Assembly: GCA_038502395.1 (NCBI GenBank)
Contig: JARJIL010000008.1
Coordinates: 64,451,501 to 64,515,500, forward strand
Reading direction: 5' to 3'
Length of the DNA stretch: 64,000 bases
From: Dittrichia graveolens
Lineage: Eukaryota > Streptophyta > Magnoliopsida > Asterales > Asteraceae
The notes below the pieces were generated by a model. That model saw nothing but the letters and a program-made list of their open reading frames with translations, did not search any database and was not told the origin of the DNA. Shown here piece by piece: positions 62,055 through 64,000 of this stretch (position 1 is the first letter of the stretch; each line of letters starts with the position of its first letter). A program made the position numbers and the translations under genes.

Positions 62055-62289
62055 GATATCGAGAGCTGCTGATGATTAATTCAATGAAACTGGTGGTTTT
62101 GTGTTCCAGAGAGCGATCGATGATGACTCGGGTGGCTTAAAAGAGATGTAGAATTTGGAGCGGGTTTGAAAAAAGTGACCGTTGCAGAACTTGGCTCTTA
62201 TGGGGCCTTTACTTTTAACATGACGTTATATTTTATTTTTTAGTTGCATGTGTCGTCATGTTCTAAATTTATAAAATTATATATATATA
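62055..62289 (-). promoter_or_regulatory. Upstream side of the MGCF-type gene
   Basis: The likely leader and promoter lie in this interval. I cannot place a start site; TATATATA at 62280-62288 belongs to a MITE-flanking tract. Confidence 0.3.
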
Positions 62290-62459
62290 CAGAGTAAAAA
62301 TTTTATTTGAAAACCGTTTTTATTACAAGAATCGCGAGAACCAATCTTAATTATCTAATTCTCGTATGAATTCCTTACATGCACCTTGACACACTCAATT
62401 CCTACGCTCTCCATTCATAAATTCTACTTACCAAATAAACGGCTAAGATTGTTTCTTAA
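62290..62459 (+). mobile_element. TA-targeting MITE, copy 12 (old, degraded)
   Basis: ATTTGAAAACCGTTTTTATT then ACAAGAATCGCGAGAACCAA on the left, and CCTTACATGCACCTTGACAC plus AAACGGCTAAGATTG on the right, mark an eroded copy with core deletions, beside TATATATA. Confidence 0.72.
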
Positions 62460-64000
62460 TGTATATATCTTTTTGAATAAGATAAAGAATTGTCTTTATC
62501 AATCAAGCCACGTGTCCATTAAACCTAATACATAAGAAAATACAAACCTAATACATAAGAAAATACAAATAAAAGTCAGCCCAGCCCATGAAGAAGATGG
62601 AGAGAGAGATTGGGCCTTACTTGCAACAATAGTGCGAGCCATCAATTTCTAGTTTTCTCCTTGAATCTGCCATTGATTTCTACTTTACTCCTTCATTCCT
62701 CCATCGTTTTTTTGAATCTGCCATTGATTTCTCCTTGAATATGGCGTTAGAGGGGCCGGCTGGCTTCCTCCATCACATGTTTCCACTATCACATATATTT
62801 TGTCATCGTAGTTTTCTTCCTTATATTTACACTAAATCATTCATGTTGGACATAATTATCTAATTATAGTTACTTATTAAAATACTTAAGACTATAGTTT
62901 ATTATATTATAATTATTATTGTATAAACATAATATATATATATATATATATATATAAAAGTTACATACCAAGAAAACTACCGCCAAACCCCATCTATATA
63001 TAGATAGATGCTGTGAATTCTAATTCTATCCAATCTCAGTGATTTATATATATCTGATTTGCATATATCTTCCTGTTCTTTTTTGTCATGCCTATATCAA
63101 ATTTGCACACAACCCACAGCCGACACCCTACATTTCGAACAATTCATTTATCACAACATATGCATTCGCTTACTAACTTCTTTTTATACATACAAAACCA
63201 AAACGAACTTTATTCGCTTGTATGATGTGAGCCGGTGTGATCGGCTGGATCAGCATCATGCATGGTACTGAATTGAAGCCTCAATCATGCTGACCGCGTA
63301 TTTGCCACAACAACGTACGCTTTTAATTAAAATTAAGACTGCTCTTGATACAAACTTTTATTTGCTTGTACAGTGTGCAATATAAAGTGTATGTAGGTTG
63401 TTTGATGTCTCCTTGAGCTTTTTTAGGTTTGGTTTATGTCAGCTATCACTGTTTGTCTTATAGTTTTGTGTTGTCATATCAAATAAGCTAGCAACCTCTG
63501 CTTTTCCAGGTTACCTTTGGCAACTCACATTCAGGAAACTAACGTGATCTTAGTTTATACTTTTCTGCTTATACATACAACATCAATGTCACATGTCATG
63601 TAATGCATGTAATAAGAGGTCCTGCTCAATTAATATAAATATATAATTTCCACTTTTTGTTAGAGGAGTGAGTGTACTCTCAGTGTAGCATCGGCATGTG
63701 TCATATGTGGCATGCGGTACCGATTAGCACACCACCCCTATTGTTTGGTACTAAAAATTTGTAGTGATTCTCGGTATTTCAATATCGAAGGAGAGAGAAT
63801 GAAAGAAAAGAGGATAGAGGATAGATAAAAAAAAAATTAATTTTTTTTCTTAAGTATGTATAGTATATAAAGCATGGGTATTTCCTACGTTGAAGCATAG
63901 ATGAATTATATGTGACGTAGCGCTAATGTAATATTAAGCATGATAAGTATGGGAGTGAAAACACCTATATACATACTTTATAGATGAAGTATGGATGACC
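62460..64000. other. Non-coding AT-rich DNA to window end
   Basis: A (TA)n tract lies at about 62933-62956 and a TATAGATAGAT run near 63000. The 70-codon open frame at 63059 has no recognisable domain. No gene supported. Confidence 0.5.

Overview
This is AT-rich plant nuclear DNA. It has intron-containing genes with GT-AG junctions, many (TA)n microsatellites and many small non-autonomous transposons. Protein likeness to Arabidopsis points to a eudicot; I cannot name the species or family from sequence alone.

Five protein-coding genes can be supported. (1) A threonine aldolase (THA1-like) on + at 3136-5203, nine exons, 359 codons. (2) A two-exon glycerol-3-phosphate acyltransferase of the GPAT1 class on + at 30732-33224, 553 codons. 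(3) A JMJ16-class JmjN/JmjC/C5HC2/FYR histone H3K4 demethylase on - at 41904-48756, eleven coding exons, 1113 codons. (4) A small unassigned basic, serine-rich protein on + at 57300-57770. (5) A four-exon plant-specific protein with an MGCF N-terminus on - at 59823-62054, 569 codons, with an unusual in-frame tandem repeat. A frameshifted, truncated fragment of a cytosolic histidyl-tRNA synthetase gene lies on - just downstream of the threonine aldolase. As I recall, THA1 (At1g08630) and JMJ16 (At1g08620) are neighbours in Arabidopsis and GPAT1 (At1g06520) lies on the same arm, so the gene order looks like an old block pushed apart by transposons. The genes share no pathway (amino-acid catabolism, glycerolipid synthesis, chromatin); their adjacency is ancestral order, not an operon.

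Layout: 1-2100 clustered short inverted-repeat elements; 2700-5250 threonine aldolase; 5330-7400 HisRS fragment and a hAT element with target duplication; 7400-30600 a long gene-free stretch with a MULE bounded by a 9-bp duplication, a Helitron, LTR remnants, a solo LTR with 5-bp duplication, a mini-CACTA, a foldback element and a small-RNA-like hairpin; 30700-33230 GPAT1; 33300-41500 more transposons, including a second MULE of the same family (9-bp duplication) and Helitron 3' ends; 41900-50100 JMJ16 with related elements in at least three introns; 50200-57100 mostly non-coding, with a Harbinger-type MITE and an LTR remnant; 57100-62100 the last two genes; 62100-64000 non-coding.

The main repeat theme is a ~205-235 bp element with ~55-bp terminal inverted repeats, present about a dozen times and nearly always set directly in (TA)n tracts, like the microsatellite-targeting Micron elements described in rice. 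Its arms occur in interchangeable forms, and at least one ~1.1 kb relative carries the same ends. This is the best candidate here for an undescribed or under-described system.
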